64,000 nt of DNA from Ruminiclostridium sp. (lineage in GTDB: Bacteria > Bacillota > Clostridia > Oscillospirales > Ruminococcaceae): the NCBI GenBank assembly GCA_017624025.1, contig JAGANY010000005.1:22189-86188 (forward strand), given 5' to 3'. The notes below the pieces were generated by a model, which was given only the letters and a program-made list of their open reading frames with translations, did no database searches and had not been told where the DNA came from. Every line of letters starts with the position of its first letter. Within the stretch, counting starts at the first letter, position 1. Below are positions 16,343 through 25,578 of the stretch, one piece after another. Both the position numbers and the translations under genes were made by a program.

Positions 16343-17296
16343 TGTAACGGTGTAGCCTTCGGTTTTCCAGTAGTCTATAATTTCGCCGAGGATAGCGGTG
16401 TTTGTCTCGGAAACGGCGTGGAGGAGATAGATTCCGCTATGTGTGGAGTCTTTTATTTTCTGTAAGGCTTCGGCCTTGTCGGGCTGATTTCCTGTGTCCC
16501 AGTCGTTATAGGCGAATGACCAGAAAACAGAGGTGTAGCCGAGGCTTTTTACTGTTTTAAGGGCGTTTTCGGAAAATTCTCCTTTCGGAAAACGGAAATA
16601 TGTCATTTCATAACCGAACTGCTCTGCTACATAATCGTGAAGCACCATAACCTCGTCGATTATTTCGCTTTCGGAGCAATCGGGAAAGGACGGATGAGTA
16701 TAGGAATGATTTCCGACGGTATGACCCTCGTCTATCATACGCTGAACAAGGTCGGGACTGTTCTTGCAGTAATCATAAGTCACGAAAAACAGTGCTTTTA
16801 CGTCCTTTTCCTTTAATATATCGAGGATTTCCGCCGTATATCCGTTTTCATAGCCTTCGTCGAATGTAAGGCGTATGGTTTTATCCTCCGATAAAAATTC
16901 GGCATTATAAAGCTTATACTTTTCCTCCGCCTTTATTGCGTCAATGGGCTGGTTCTTTTCGTTCTTCTCTTTTCCGAGACCCCAGCATACTTTTGTAATG
17001 TCAATGTAGGACGAGGCATAAGCCGCCTCGTCAGTTACTCTTGAGTCATCCATTCTGTCAGTTGTACGTTCGGATGTTTCTTCGGGGGTTCTTTCGGTAG
17101 TTCTTTCCGTTTTATCCTCCGAGCCGATTACAGAGGTATCAGCGTTTGTTGTTGTTTCCATAGTCGTTGTCACAGGGGTAGTTGTTGTGCCTGTGCCGTT
17201 TACGTCGGCAGGGTCATCAACAGTACAGCCACAGGCGGAAAGTGACGAAATCATAGCTACAGACGCTAAAATACAAAGGAGTTTTCTTATCTTCAT
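16337..17296 (-). CDS. PdaA-like polysaccharide deacetylase lipoprotein
   Basis: 319 residues. Lipobox LSAC, a long Thr/Glu/Arg linker (~25-90), then a NodB-homology domain. LTFDEGYENGYT is the hallmark of the PdaA group, which deacetylates N-acetylmuramic acid to make muramic-delta-lactam of spore cortex; ordinary deacetylases carry FDDG. The zinc histidines are in GNHSYTHPSF, and YFRFPKGEFSE and IYLLHAVSE are the later conserved motifs. If it is true PdaA, it suggests an endospore former, though a non-sporulation peptidoglycan role is possible. The gene ends inside F1 copy 3. Confidence 0.8.
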   Translation of the reverse strand: MKIRKLLCILASVAMISSLSACGCTVDDPADVNGTGTTTTPVTTTMETTTNADTSVIGSEDKTERTTERTPEETSERTTDRMDDSRVTDEAAYASSYIDITKVCWGLGKEKNEKNQPIDAIKAEEKYKLYNAEFLSEDKTIRLTFDEGYENGYTAEILDILKEKDVKALFFVTYDYCKNSPDLVQRMIDEGHTVGNHSYTHPSFPDCSESEIIDEVMVLHDYVAEQFGYEMTYFRFPKGEFSENALKTVKSLGYTSVFWSFAYNDWDTGNQPDKAEALQKIKDSTHSGIYLLHAVSETNTAILGEIIDYWKTEGYTVTA

Positions 17297-17474
17297 AGCA
17301 GTTTCCTTTCGGAGTTTTTTATAAGCAGTTATACTGCTTTACTATTTTGCTATGATTTTTTCCAAATATACATTTTAAAATTCAAAAAACAGCCTTTAAC
17401 CTTTATATAAAACTATTTACAAAGCCGCCCCGATGTGATAATATAATTATAAACATCAAGAAAGGGGATATAAT

Positions 17475-18203
17475 ATGTTTTGTACAAAATGCGGAACAAA
17501 TCTTCCCGATGACGCAAAATTCTGCTACGCTTGCGGTAATAAAACCGCTGTCATAAATCCTATGCCTCAACAGACTGATACGCTTAACCGTTCGGGAGCT
17601 TCTGTTGTCACAAATACTCCTGCACCTGTTCAGAATACAGCCGTATCGCCTGTAAATGAAAACCGCCTCGACCCGAAAAAGATTGTCCTCGGAATACTCT
17701 GGAGAGGGCTCGTAATCGTAGCCGCAATCATCTTAGCGGGCGGAATATCCTATTATTTCGACCTGTTCAACGCAAACAAGGAGATAAGCGGGGCGATTAT
17801 CGGCGACTATGACGATAACGGGCTTGCGACAACGCTTTTTGTCGGAACACCTTATTTTGTATGCATATTTGTATTGCTTATATTTTTAGGTGCTCTTATG
17901 AGGAACAGTATGTGGTATATCCTTCCTTTTATCGTTTACTGGGTTACGCCCTTTTTCCACGAAGAGATAAACAATACCGCCTTCGAAAATATGTCGGACA
18001 GTATTGGTGCGGTATGTATTTACCGTGCAACCTTTTACGGACTTCTTACGAGCGAAATCGAAAGTCTCTGTAAAATCGCACTTATTTTCCTTATCCCCGC
18101 CTTTATAATCAATTTTATATACAACATCCTTTACCCGCAAAAGAGTATTGTTGCACGCCTTGTAGATTTCTTCTGGCTTATATCGGGACATAAATCTTTA
18201 TGA
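17475..18203 (+). CDS. Zinc-ribbon membrane protein, unknown function
   Basis: 242 residues. N-terminal zinc ribbon MFCTKCGTNLPDDAKFCYAC (two CxxC knuckles), a low-complexity linker (~30-65), then about four membrane helices (~72-92, 118-140, 145-162, 190-215). Zinc-ribbon-plus-membrane proteins are common in Clostridia without known function; two more occur in this window (32115-32498, 60520-60966). AAAGGGG precedes ATG 17475. A likely -10 (TATAAT 17442-17447) lies upstream with a poorly spaced TTTACA at 17416. Confidence 0.7.
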   Translation: MFCTKCGTNLPDDAKFCYACGNKTAVINPMPQQTDTLNRSGASVVTNTPAPVQNTAVSPVNENRLDPKKIVLGILWRGLVIVAAIILAGGISYYFDLFNANKEISGAIIGDYDDNGLATTLFVGTPYFVCIFVLLIFLGALMRNSMWYILPFIVYWVTPFFHEEINNTAFENMSDSIGAVCIYRATFYGLLTSEIESLCKIALIFLIPAFIINFIYNILYPQKSIVARLVDFFWLISGHKSL

Positions 18204-18393
18204 TGCTTATCGAGGGAAACCCTTTTGAAAAAGGGCTTTCCCTCAAACTCCCTTCCGAAAACTTTCAGTTTAAATTCAAGATCCATAGGGTGTTACCCTA
18301 TGGGTCTTGAATTTATATTAAAAGTCTTTGGAAGAGGGTTCGGGAGAAAGCCTTTCTTCAGAAAGGTTTCTCCCGATAAACTCTCATAAATAT
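18204..18393. repeat. F1 nested-palindrome element, copy 4 (inverted orientation)
   Basis: H3 18211-18245, H2 18272-18314 (CATAGGG/CCCTATG apex, loop TGTTA), H1 18341-18375; TGAA-type loops on both sides. Occupies the entire gap between convergent genes. Confidence 0.9.
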
Positions 18394-18761
18394 TTACTTC
18401 TTGATTTTAAGGGTTTCTACTTCATCGTGAACGGTTCTGTTCTCGGCGATAGAACTTCTTAAAATACGGATGCGTGTTCTGTCGCTTCCTGTTTCGAGTA
18501 AAACTGTATCTTCTGTTACCTTTAAAACTCTTCCGATGATACCGCCTGTTGTAACGACCTCGTCAGCAACCTGTAAGTTGTCGAGCATTTCCTTCATCTT
18601 CTTCGCTCTCTTCTTTTCGGGCGGATAAGGAAGAAGTAAAATACAACAAGCATAAGTGCGAGGGGTATAAATGTAACGAGAAGCTGCTGCATTGTGCCTA
18701 CTTCGCCCATAGCAGCATCAGTTGTTGTTGCAGCACCGCTTAATAATCTGATTAAATCCAT
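18394..18761 (-). pseudogene. yajC: Frameshifted yajC (preprotein translocase auxiliary subunit)
   Basis: The first ~54 codons from ATG 18761 (good AAAGGAT site) encode the YajC start: a Met-rich N-terminus, the membrane helix LLVTFIPLALMLVVFYFFLI, then RP. The frame then slips and ends at TGA. The remainder (MKEMLDNLQVADEVVTTGGI..., to TAA at 18394) is the normal cytoplasmic part in the -1 frame. Adding one C to the CCC run near 18615 would restore IRPEKKRAKKMKEML, the expected sequence, and a 122-residue protein. So one base is missing, either a real mutation or a homopolymer error. YajC assists SecDF in export. Last gene of the gatCAB-aspS operon. Confidence 0.85.
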
Positions 18762-18797
18762 TGTTTTATCCTTTCTTATGCTGATATTTTATATAAA

Positions 18798-20582
18798 TCA
18801 GTTCTGCTGATTTTTTAAATCCTGGGGTCTCTGTCTTACCTTTATGTGAACCTCACGAAGCTGCTGTTCGGTAACCTCTGTGGGAGCACCTAAAAGTAAA
18901 TCCTGTGCGTTGGAGTTAAGCGGGAACGCAATAACTTCACGGATGCTTTCTTCATCAAGAAGAAGCATAATCATTCTGTCGATACCGAATGCCATACCAG
19001 CGTGAGGGGGAGCACCGTACTTGAATGCACTGTAAAGAGCGCCGAACTTTGCCGCAACATCCTCTTCTGTGTAGCCTGCAATATCGAATGCCTTTACCAT
19101 AACGTCAATATCGTGGTTACGAACCGCACCGGAAGCAAGCTCAACGCCGTTGCATACAACGTCATACTGCCAAGCGAGTACGTCACAGGGGTTCTTTGTG
19201 TTAAGAGCTTCAAGCTCGCCCTGGGGCATAGAGAAGGGGTTGTGTGTAAAAATAGGCTTGCCTGTTTCTTCGTCCTCTTCGTACATAGGGAAGTCAACGA
19301 TCCAGCATATTTCGAAGCGGCTTTCGTCAATAAGACCCATACGGTTAGCAACCTCTGTTCTTATCTGACCTGCAAACTTTTCAGCGTTCTTCTTGTTGTC
19401 AGCGATAAAGTAAAGAACGTCGCCTGCTTCAAGAGCACAGCGGCTGATAAGCTCTTCTCTGTCGCCTTCACGTAAGAACTTGTCGATAGGTCCATTGAAT
19501 GCCATAGTTTCTTCAACCTTGAAGTAGCCTAAGCCCTTCATGCCGATAGAAAGTGCGTAGCTTTCCATATCCTTAAAGAAGGACTTTGACTTTTCAGCCA
19601 TCTTTGGTACACGGATAGCACGTACTGTCTTGTTTGCGAAAGGCTTGAATTCGCTGTCGATAAATAAATCGGAAACGTCGACGATAAAGAGAGGGTTTCG
19701 AAGGTCGGGCTTATCGGAGCCGTACTTAAGCATAGCTTCTTCAAAGGTTATTCTCGGGAAAGGAGCGTGTGTATATTCCTTCTTGCCGAATTTTTCAAGC
19801 ACTGCCGCAAAAACCTTTTCGCCTGCTGCAAAAACGTCTTCCTGTGTTGCGAAGGACATTTCCATATCAAGCTGGTAGAATTCGCCGGGAGTACGGTCAG
19901 CTCTTGCGTCTTCATCACGGAAGCAGGGTGCAAGCTGGAAGTACTTGTCGAAGCCGGAAACCATATATAACTGCTTGAAAATCTGGGGTGCCTGGGGGAG
20001 TGCGTAGAACTTGCCGTGATGCTTTCTGCTGGGGATAAGGTAGTCACGTGCACCTTCGGGAGAAGAAGTGGAAAGAATAGGAGTCTGGAGCTCTAAAAAT
20101 CCCATTTCTGTCATCTGTTCACGCATATAGGACATAACCTGTGAACGGAACACGATATTATCGTGAACCTTCTTGTTTCTCATATCGAGGAAGCGATAGC
20201 GGAGACGGATATCCTCACCGCTTTCCTTTGAGGAAGGAACCTCGAAAGGAAGCTGAACGGAAACCTTACCTAAAATATCAACCTTTTCTGCTTCGAGTTC
20301 AACAGTACCTGTTGAAATCTTTGTGTTGAAGGTGCTTTCGTCACGCTTTAAAATCTTACCCTCGATAGAAACGGCACATTCCTTGTTGATGCCCTCGAGA
20401 AGAGCCTCGTTGTTCTGGAATGTAACCTGGATAATGCCGTAATGGTCACGTAAGTCGATAAACTTGATACCGCCGTGGTCACGGATGTTTTCAACCCAGC
20501 CGGAAATACGTACAACCTCTCCGATATTTTCCTCGGAAATCATAGCGGTTGTATGGTCACGATACTTGTTTTTAAGAAACAT
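18798..20582 (-). CDS. aspS: Aspartyl-tRNA synthetase
   Basis: 594 residues, bacterial-type length. OB-fold anticodon domain (~1-110: GWVENIRDHGGIKFIDLRDHYG), class II motif 2 (FRDEDARADRTPGEFYQLD), GAD insertion (~290-420), and motif 3 (GMAFGIDRMIMLLLDEESIREVIAFPLN). It charges tRNA-Asp; the same operon carries gatCAB, which suggests it may also misacylate tRNA-Asn (non-discriminating), but this is inference. AAAGGT precedes the ATG; 72 bp downstream of gatB. Confidence 0.95.
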   Translation of the reverse strand: MFLKNKYRDHTTAMISEENIGEVVRISGWVENIRDHGGIKFIDLRDHYGIIQVTFQNNEALLEGINKECAVSIEGKILKRDESTFNTKISTGTVELEAEKVDILGKVSVQLPFEVPSSKESGEDIRLRYRFLDMRNKKVHDNIVFRSQVMSYMREQMTEMGFLELQTPILSTSSPEGARDYLIPSRKHHGKFYALPQAPQIFKQLYMVSGFDKYFQLAPCFRDEDARADRTPGEFYQLDMEMSFATQEDVFAAGEKVFAAVLEKFGKKEYTHAPFPRITFEEAMLKYGSDKPDLRNPLFIVDVSDLFIDSEFKPFANKTVRAIRVPKMAEKSKSFFKDMESYALSIGMKGLGYFKVEETMAFNGPIDKFLREGDREELISRCALEAGDVLYFIADNKKNAEKFAGQIRTEVANRMGLIDESRFEICWIVDFPMYEEDEETGKPIFTHNPFSMPQGELEALNTKNPCDVLAWQYDVVCNGVELASGAVRNHDIDVMVKAFDIAGYTEEDVAAKFGALYSAFKYGAPPHAGMAFGIDRMIMLLLDEESIREVIAFPLNSNAQDLLLGAPTEVTEQQLREVHIKVRQRPQDLKNQQN

Positions 20583-20654
20583 TGTCGTCTTTACCTTTCT
20601 TTTATGTTGATTTTTATAGGACGGGCAACTAAAGGTCGCCCCTTCTGTGTTTTA

Positions 20655-22091
20655 TTACTCGCCCTTAAGCTTCTTTTCGAGCATTTCACGGATAGCGTTG
20701 GGAGTAGCCTGACCCTTAAGAGCCTTGTTTGCCTGTCCCATAAAGAAGCCGAATACCTTCTGTTCGCCTGCTCTGTACTGTTCAACAGGACCGGGGTTAT
20801 TGGCGATGATTTCACCGATTACCTTTTCGAGTAAATCGTTGTCTTCCTTTACCCAGTAATCATTCTCGTCACAGATTTCTTCGGGGGTCTTGCCTGTTTC
20901 GAGCATAGCCTTAAAAATATTCTTATAATTGTTCTTGTTAATCTTATCGGTATCGCCGTACTTTATAAGGTTAGCAACCTCTTCGGGAGTTACCTCGAGA
21001 TTATCCATGCTCATTTCGCCTAAGTTTATTCTTCTCATAAACTCGCCGAGCATAAAGCTGAGAACCGTTTTCGGGTTGTTGTATGTCTTTAATACGTTTT
21101 CGAAGAAATCGCATATATCCTTGTCATTAATAAGGGTATCAGCGTCGGCTTCCTTTATACCGTAATCATTTATATAGCGGTTCTTTCTGTCCTCTGCCAT
21201 TTCGGGAAGGCTTTCACGGATAGCCACGAGCTCTTCCTCCGTGAAAATAATCGGAGGGATATCGGGGTCGGGGAAATAACGGTAATCGTGTGCGTCTTCC
21301 TTGGAACGAAGAGTAGAGGTTTCGCCTGTGCTGTCGGAGAAACGTCTTGTTTCCTGTACAACCTCTCCGCCTGCCTCTAAAATTTCGGTCTGGCGGTAGA
21401 TTTCATACTCGATTGCTCTGCCGATGGCCTTTACAGAGTTTAAGTTCTTTATTTCTGCTCTTGTGCCGAGCTTTTCAGCGTCCTTTTCAGCAAGAGAGAT
21501 ATTAACATCGCATCTTAAAGAGCCCTGTTCCATTTTACAGTCGCAAACTTCAGCGTACTTAAGGAGAAGTCTTATCTTCTCAATAAATGCCATAACCTCT
21601 TCAGCACTGTGGAAATCGGGTTCGGTTACGATTTCGATAAGCGGAATACCACAGCGGTTATAGTCTGCAAGGCTTGCCTTTGAGTAATCATCGTGAACGA
21701 GCTTTCCGGCGTCCTCTTCGAGATGGATACGGTTTATTCTTATTCTCTTATCCCCTTCGCTTGTCTTTATGTCAACATAGCCGTTTAAGCATACGGGACG
21801 GGGCATCTGAGAAATCTGATATGCTTTGGGAAGGTCGGGATAGAAATAGTTCTTTCTGTCCCACTTTGTGAAACGGGAAATATCACAGTTCATTGTGTAA
21901 CCCGCTTTTACGATATATTCAACAGCTGTGTGGTTGAGTATTGGTAATGTTCCGGGAAGTCCCGAGCATACGGGACAGCAACGGGAGTTTGGTTCTCCGC
22001 CGAATTCAGCGGAACAGGTACAGAACACCTTTGATTTTGTAAGGAGCTCTGCATGGATTTCAAGTCCTATTGTAGGATAAAGTCTTGCCAT
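20655..22091 (-). CDS. gatB: Aspartyl/glutamyl-tRNA amidotransferase subunit B
   Basis: 478 residues, full length. IGLEIHAELLTKSKVFC, the zinc-type cysteines around CSAEFGGEPNSRCCPVC, LPGTLPILN, SLRCDVNISL, and the C-terminal YqeY-like tail (GFFMGQANKALKGQATPN). GatB binds mischarged tRNA and, with GatA and GatC, converts Glu-tRNA-Gln or Asp-tRNA-Asn to the amidated form. 19 bp after gatA. Confidence 0.96.
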   Translation of the reverse strand: MARLYPTIGLEIHAELLTKSKVFCTCSAEFGGEPNSRCCPVCSGLPGTLPILNHTAVEYIVKAGYTMNCDISRFTKWDRKNYFYPDLPKAYQISQMPRPVCLNGYVDIKTSEGDKRIRINRIHLEEDAGKLVHDDYSKASLADYNRCGIPLIEIVTEPDFHSAEEVMAFIEKIRLLLKYAEVCDCKMEQGSLRCDVNISLAEKDAEKLGTRAEIKNLNSVKAIGRAIEYEIYRQTEILEAGGEVVQETRRFSDSTGETSTLRSKEDAHDYRYFPDPDIPPIIFTEEELVAIRESLPEMAEDRKNRYINDYGIKEADADTLINDKDICDFFENVLKTYNNPKTVLSFMLGEFMRRINLGEMSMDNLEVTPEEVANLIKYGDTDKINKNNYKNIFKAMLETGKTPEEICDENDYWVKEDNDLLEKVIGEIIANNPGPVEQYRAGEQKVFGFFMGQANKALKGQATPNAIREMLEKKLKGE

Positions 22092-22110
22092 TTTCTACAG
22101 TTCTCCTTTC

Positions 22111-23559
22111 TTATAATGTACAGCGTACGGGGCTGAAGGTTTTTTCGAATGCGTCAGCGGTCTGGATAAGAGTTGCTTCATCAAAACGCTTTCCGACAAT
22201 GCTCATACCGATAGGCATTCCGTTCTTGTCATAACCGCAGGTCGTATTGATTGCGGGGAGAGAAGCTATATTTACTGTAACTGTGCAGATATCCGCTGTG
22301 TACATCTTAACGGGGTCGTTGTCCTGTGCGCCGATTTTGTATGCAACAGAGGGAGCAGTAGGAGTAAGGATAACGTCTGCCTTTTCGAATACCTCGTTAT
22401 ATTCCTTTATGATTTCCTGCTTAAGAGCGAGAGCCTTAAGGTAATATGCGTCATAGTAACCGCTTGAAAGAGCGTAGTTGCCGAGGAGAATACGGCGTTT
22501 TACTTCTTCGCCGAAGCCTCTCGAACGGCTGTCGCGTATCATTTCCTCGAAGCTTCTTCCTTCGCCTCTTAAGCCGTACTTTATACCGTCGTATCTTGAA
22601 AGATTTGACGCTGCCTCAGCGGAAGCGATAAGGTAATAAGCGGGAACCGCATACTTAAGGGAGCTTATGGAGCAGTCAACAAGCTCAGCACCCATTTTCT
22701 CATATTCCTTTGCGGCAGACATAACCGCATTCTTTACTTCTTCATCAACAGCGTCGCTGTAGAATTCCTTAGGAAGAGCAATCTTCATACCCTTTACGGA
22801 CTGACCGAGCTTTTCGTTGAAATCGGTAAAGGCTACGTTCTTGCTTGTTGCATCGTGAGCGTCAACGCCTGCAATAGCGTTTAAGATAATGCCGCAGTCC
22901 TCTGCTGTTCTTGCGATAGGTCCTATCTGGTCGAGAGAGCTTGCGAAAGCTACTAAGCCGTAACGTGAAACTCTTCCGTAGGTAGGCTTTAAGCCTGTAA
23001 CACCGCAGAAGGATGCAGGCTGGCGGATAGAGCCGCCTGTGTCGGAGCCAAGTGCCGCTGTGCAGAAGCCGGCAGAAACTGCCGCTGCAGAACCGCCCGA
23101 AGAACCGCCGGGTACACATTCTGTATCATAAGGGTTCTTTGTCTTTGCGAAAGCACTGGTCTGGTTTGAACCGCCCATAGCGAATTCGTCCATAGAGGTC
23201 TTTCCGAGCATAATATAGTTTTCAGCGTTGAGCTTTTCGATAACTGTTGCGTTATAGGGCGGAACGAAGTTCTCGAGCATCTTCGAAGAACAGGTCGTCT
23301 TTACGCCGTCTGTACAGATATTGTCCTTTATAGCGAGGGGGATACCTGTAAGAGGAGAAGCCTTACCGCTGTCGATAATGCTCTGTGCGTTCTTGGCGGA
23401 AGCGAGAGCTTCTTCTTCGGTAACAGTGATATAGGAGAGGACTTTTTCATCCTTTGCTTTTATTTCGGTTAAAAATTCCTTTGTAGCTTCCTCGGCACCG
23501 ATTTCCTTATTGTCGAGCATTTTACGTAAAGAAGCTACGGTTATGTTCTTTAAATCCAT
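22111..23559 (-). CDS. gatA: Aspartyl/glutamyl-tRNA amidotransferase subunit A
   Basis: 482 residues. Amidase-signature enzyme with the Ser-cisSer-Lys triad visible: Lys in PLAIKDNIC, GGSSGGSAAAV and GSDTGGSIRQPASFCG. It supplies ammonia from glutamine to GatB. GAAAGGAT precedes the ATG. It follows gatC across a 156-bp gap that holds small hairpins and an AT-rich repeat-like segment. Confidence 0.96.
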   Translation of the reverse strand: MDLKNITVASLRKMLDNKEIGAEEATKEFLTEIKAKDEKVLSYITVTEEEALASAKNAQSIIDSGKASPLTGIPLAIKDNICTDGVKTTCSSKMLENFVPPYNATVIEKLNAENYIMLGKTSMDEFAMGGSNQTSAFAKTKNPYDTECVPGGSSGGSAAAVSAGFCTAALGSDTGGSIRQPASFCGVTGLKPTYGRVSRYGLVAFASSLDQIGPIARTAEDCGIILNAIAGVDAHDATSKNVAFTDFNEKLGQSVKGMKIALPKEFYSDAVDEEVKNAVMSAAKEYEKMGAELVDCSISSLKYAVPAYYLIASAEAASNLSRYDGIKYGLRGEGRSFEEMIRDSRSRGFGEEVKRRILLGNYALSSGYYDAYYLKALALKQEIIKEYNEVFEKADVILTPTAPSVAYKIGAQDNDPVKMYTADICTVTVNIASLPAINTTCGYDKNGMPIGMSIVGKRFDEATLIQTADAFEKTFSPVRCTL

Positions 23560-23607
23560 TTTTGTATTTATCCTTTCGTGTTGAGAAGGTTTTTATTTAT
23601 TGGATGC

Positions 23608-23719
23608 TTAATAATGAAAAACAAACAGCGTTAATACGATTTTTTAAATATCATCGGCGAAGCCGATACCACAATTTTTCATTTTTCACTATTCATCAGA
23701 GTAAAACGTCCCGTTTTAC
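23608..23719. repeat. AT-rich intergenic hairpin segment between gatC and gatA
   Basis: Contains ATCGGC-GAA-GCCGAT (23653-23667), runs like TTTTTCATTTTTCACTATTC, and GTAAAACG/CGTTTTAC (23701-23719), which overlaps the gatC stop. The ATG-AAAAA/TTTTTCAT inverted character resembles small dispersed repeats of Clostridia. No T-tract, so it is probably not a terminator inside this operon. Confidence 0.45.
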
Positions 23720-23994
23720 TCCATCATCTTCGGTACTACGTAGCAGTTATCACGGGGCTGTGTATTCTGCTGAAGCTTTTCGGTATCGAAAGAGGGCTTA
23801 GCCTCGTCCTTACGTAAATCGTCATAAGCTATCTCGTTCTTATCCTTAGTATCGTCATAGCTTATATCAAAATCCTTTATTGTATCCATAAGCTCAATAA
23901 TATCGGACATCTGTGCGATAGTCTTTTTCTGTTCCTCTTCGGAGTAATTGAGCTTTGAAAGATTACATAAATGGTCAAGTGTTTTTATATCCAT
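23716..23994 (-). CDS. gatC: Aspartyl/glutamyl-tRNA amidotransferase subunit C
   Basis: 92 residues. The start at 23994 follows AAAGGACAGG and begins MDIKTLDHLCNLSKLNYSEE, the standard GatC N-terminus. The longer open frame to 24117 would begin upstream of the promoter. GatC is the small belt that holds GatA and GatB together. First gene of the operon gatC-gatA-gatB-aspS-yajC. Confidence 0.92.
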   Translation of the reverse strand: MDIKTLDHLCNLSKLNYSEEEQKKTIAQMSDIIELMDTIKDFDISYDDTKDKNEIAYDDLRKDEAKPSFDTEKLQQNTQPRDNCYVVPKMME

Positions 23995-24088
23995 AACTGC
24001 CTGTCCTTTCAAAATTTTCCGGGTTCTTTTATCCAGCCTCTGACTGCCGTACCCGAAAATATCGGCTACTAACCCTATTATCCAATCT

Positions 24089-24117
24089 ATTATACTACAA
24101 AACATAAGATATTGCAA
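24089..24117 (-). promoter_or_regulatory. Promoter of the gatCAB-aspS operon
   Basis: Minus strand: TTGCAA (24117-24112), 17 bp, TATAAT (24094-24089). Leaves a leader of about 88 nt before gatC. Confidence 0.75.
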
Positions 24118-24196
24118 GCAATTTTTTCACTTTTTCTTCCCCAATGATTATTTTTTAACAGAAAAACCAATATTTTCTGCCCTAAGGGACTTTATC

Positions 24197-24225
24197 TTGA
24201 CGAAATTCGCCTTCGGTAGTATAAT
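24197..24225 (+). promoter_or_regulatory. Promoter of the flavoprotein gene
   Basis: TTGACG (24197-24202), 17 bp, TATAAT (24220-24225), 29 bp before the ATG. Confidence 0.8.
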
Positions 24226-24254
24226 TTTTACAGAAACAAAAAGTGAGGTAGGCT

Positions 24255-25313
24255 ATGTACGATATAATTATTGTAGGGCTCGGGCCTTCGGGGTCTGTGC
24301 TGGCGTCAGCTCTCGACAAGAGGTTCTCTGTACTCTGTATTGACCGAAAAAAAGAATCGGGCGGATTTATGAAGCCCTGTGGCGGACTTCTTGCCCCCGA
24401 CGCCCAGAAAGCACTTGCTTCTCTCGGGCTTAATCTTCCAAAAAACGTCCTCGTTGACCCACAGATTTTCTCCGTCCGTACAATAGATATGGATAATAAC
24501 CTTATAAAAAGCTACCAGCGTATGTATATAAATCTCAACCGCCACAGGTTCGATATGTGGCTTATTTCGGAAATTCCCGATTATATCGACCGTGACGAGG
24601 GCATTGTGACCGATATTTCAAAAACGGAAAAGGGCTATCTCGTAGGCTATACCGTAAACGGAGAACGCAAAACTGCTGAATGTAAATATCTTATCGGTGC
24701 TGACGGAGCAAAGTCAATCGTCCGCCGTTTTATAAAGCCCGACCTTAAAACGAGAAGCTATATGTCCATACAGCAATGGTTCAGAGAGGAAAACCCCGTT
24801 CCCTTTTACTCCTGTATTTTTGACAGCAGTATTACAGATTGCTACTCCTGGACGGTTTCGAAGGACGGCTACTTTATTTTCGGCGGAGCCTATCCCCGAA
24901 AAGACTCGCGTATGCTTTTCGAGAGGCAGAAAGAAAGTCTTATGAAGCTTGGAATGAAGTTCGGCGAGCCCATAAAGACGGAAGCCTGTCTCGTGCTCCG
25001 TCCCACAGGTCTTAACAGCTTTTTCAGCGGAAAGGACGGAATTTTTCTTACGGGCGAAGCTGGCGGTTTTATAAGCCCCAGCTCTCTCGAAGGCATAAGC
25101 AGTGCTGTAATAAGCGGTATTACGCTTGCTGAAATTCTTAATTCGGGAGTTAAAAATCCCCAGAAGGCTTATAAAAAGGCGGTTGCCTCTCTTAAGCTTA
25201 AGCTTTCGGCTAAGGTCTTTAAATGCCCCTTTATGTATTCGCCGTCACTACGAAAGCTTGTTATGAAATCGGGAGTTATGACTATTCCTGTTAAGGGAAA
25301 TGATAAATTTTAA
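24255..25313 (+). CDS. FAD-dependent oxidoreductase, geranylgeranyl-reductase/CbrA-like
   Basis: 352 residues. N-terminal dinucleotide fold IIIVGLGPSGSVLASAL, then KPCGGLLAPDA (a CGG motif near the start is usual in the geranylgeranyl reductase superfamily), YLIGADGAKSIVRR, and the FAD-pyrophosphate motif LTGEAGGFISPSSLEGIS. It belongs to the GR2 FAD reductase family; substrates include isoprenoids or other lipids, not decidable here. Single gene with its own promoter and a bidirectional terminator after it. Confidence 0.78.
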   Translation: MYDIIIVGLGPSGSVLASALDKRFSVLCIDRKKESGGFMKPCGGLLAPDAQKALASLGLNLPKNVLVDPQIFSVRTIDMDNNLIKSYQRMYINLNRHRFDMWLISEIPDYIDRDEGIVTDISKTEKGYLVGYTVNGERKTAECKYLIGADGAKSIVRRFIKPDLKTRSYMSIQQWFREENPVPFYSCIFDSSITDCYSWTVSKDGYFIFGGAYPRKDSRMLFERQKESLMKLGMKFGEPIKTEACLVLRPTGLNSFFSGKDGIFLTGEAGGFISPSSLEGISSAVISGITLAEILNSGVKNPQKAYKKAVASLKLKLSAKVFKCPFMYSPSLRKLVMKSGVMTIPVKGNDKF

Positions 25314-25418
25314 CGGGGAATAAAAAGCCTGCACAGTGACCGTGTGCGGTTGCTGTGACGGATGAGGTGTATCGAGGGCAATTGCGGATATTTGTTCTGC
25401 TTTGCCCGATTGTTTAAC

Positions 25419-25458
25419 AAAAAAACGCTTATGACAGCTTTGTCATAAGCGTTTTTTA
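25419..25458. terminator. Bidirectional intrinsic terminator
   Basis: Perfect stem AAAAAACGCTTATGACA / TGTCATAAGCGTTTTTT with loop GCTT. A- and T-tracts on either side allow termination in both directions between two convergent genes. The preceding 105 bp (25314-25418) hold nothing I recognise. Confidence 0.88.
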
Positions 25459-25473
25459 TATCCGAGTACAAGT

Positions 25474-25575
25474 TCCGAGGATATTCGGGGCTGCCGCCCC
25501 TTTCCCCCGCCAAGCCTTTTGAAAAAGGCTTGAGCGAAAACTTTTCTTGCTCGCTTCGCTCGGCTTTTTGAGAGA
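25474..25575 (-). repeat. F2 3'-end hairpin element, copy b
   Basis: Reads on the minus strand, immediately after the gene ending at 25579 and in its sense. It has the CGAGCGAAGCGAGCAA core, the CAAGCCTTTT/AAAAGGCTTG hairpin, GGCGGGGG and the GGGGC-GGCA-GCCCC hairpin. Confidence 0.8.
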
Positions 25576-25578
25576 TTT

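Noticed and set aside
18600-18630. Programmed -1 frameshifting in yajC
   Set aside because: The frame does change by -1, but the site CGCCCGAAAAG has no X-XXY-YYZ slippery heptamer, and YajC is not known to need recoding.
24000-24080. T-box or other known riboswitch in the gatC leader
   Set aside because: A CGGGT/ACCCG pairing is possible, but no T-box sequence or terminator is present in the ~88-nt leader.
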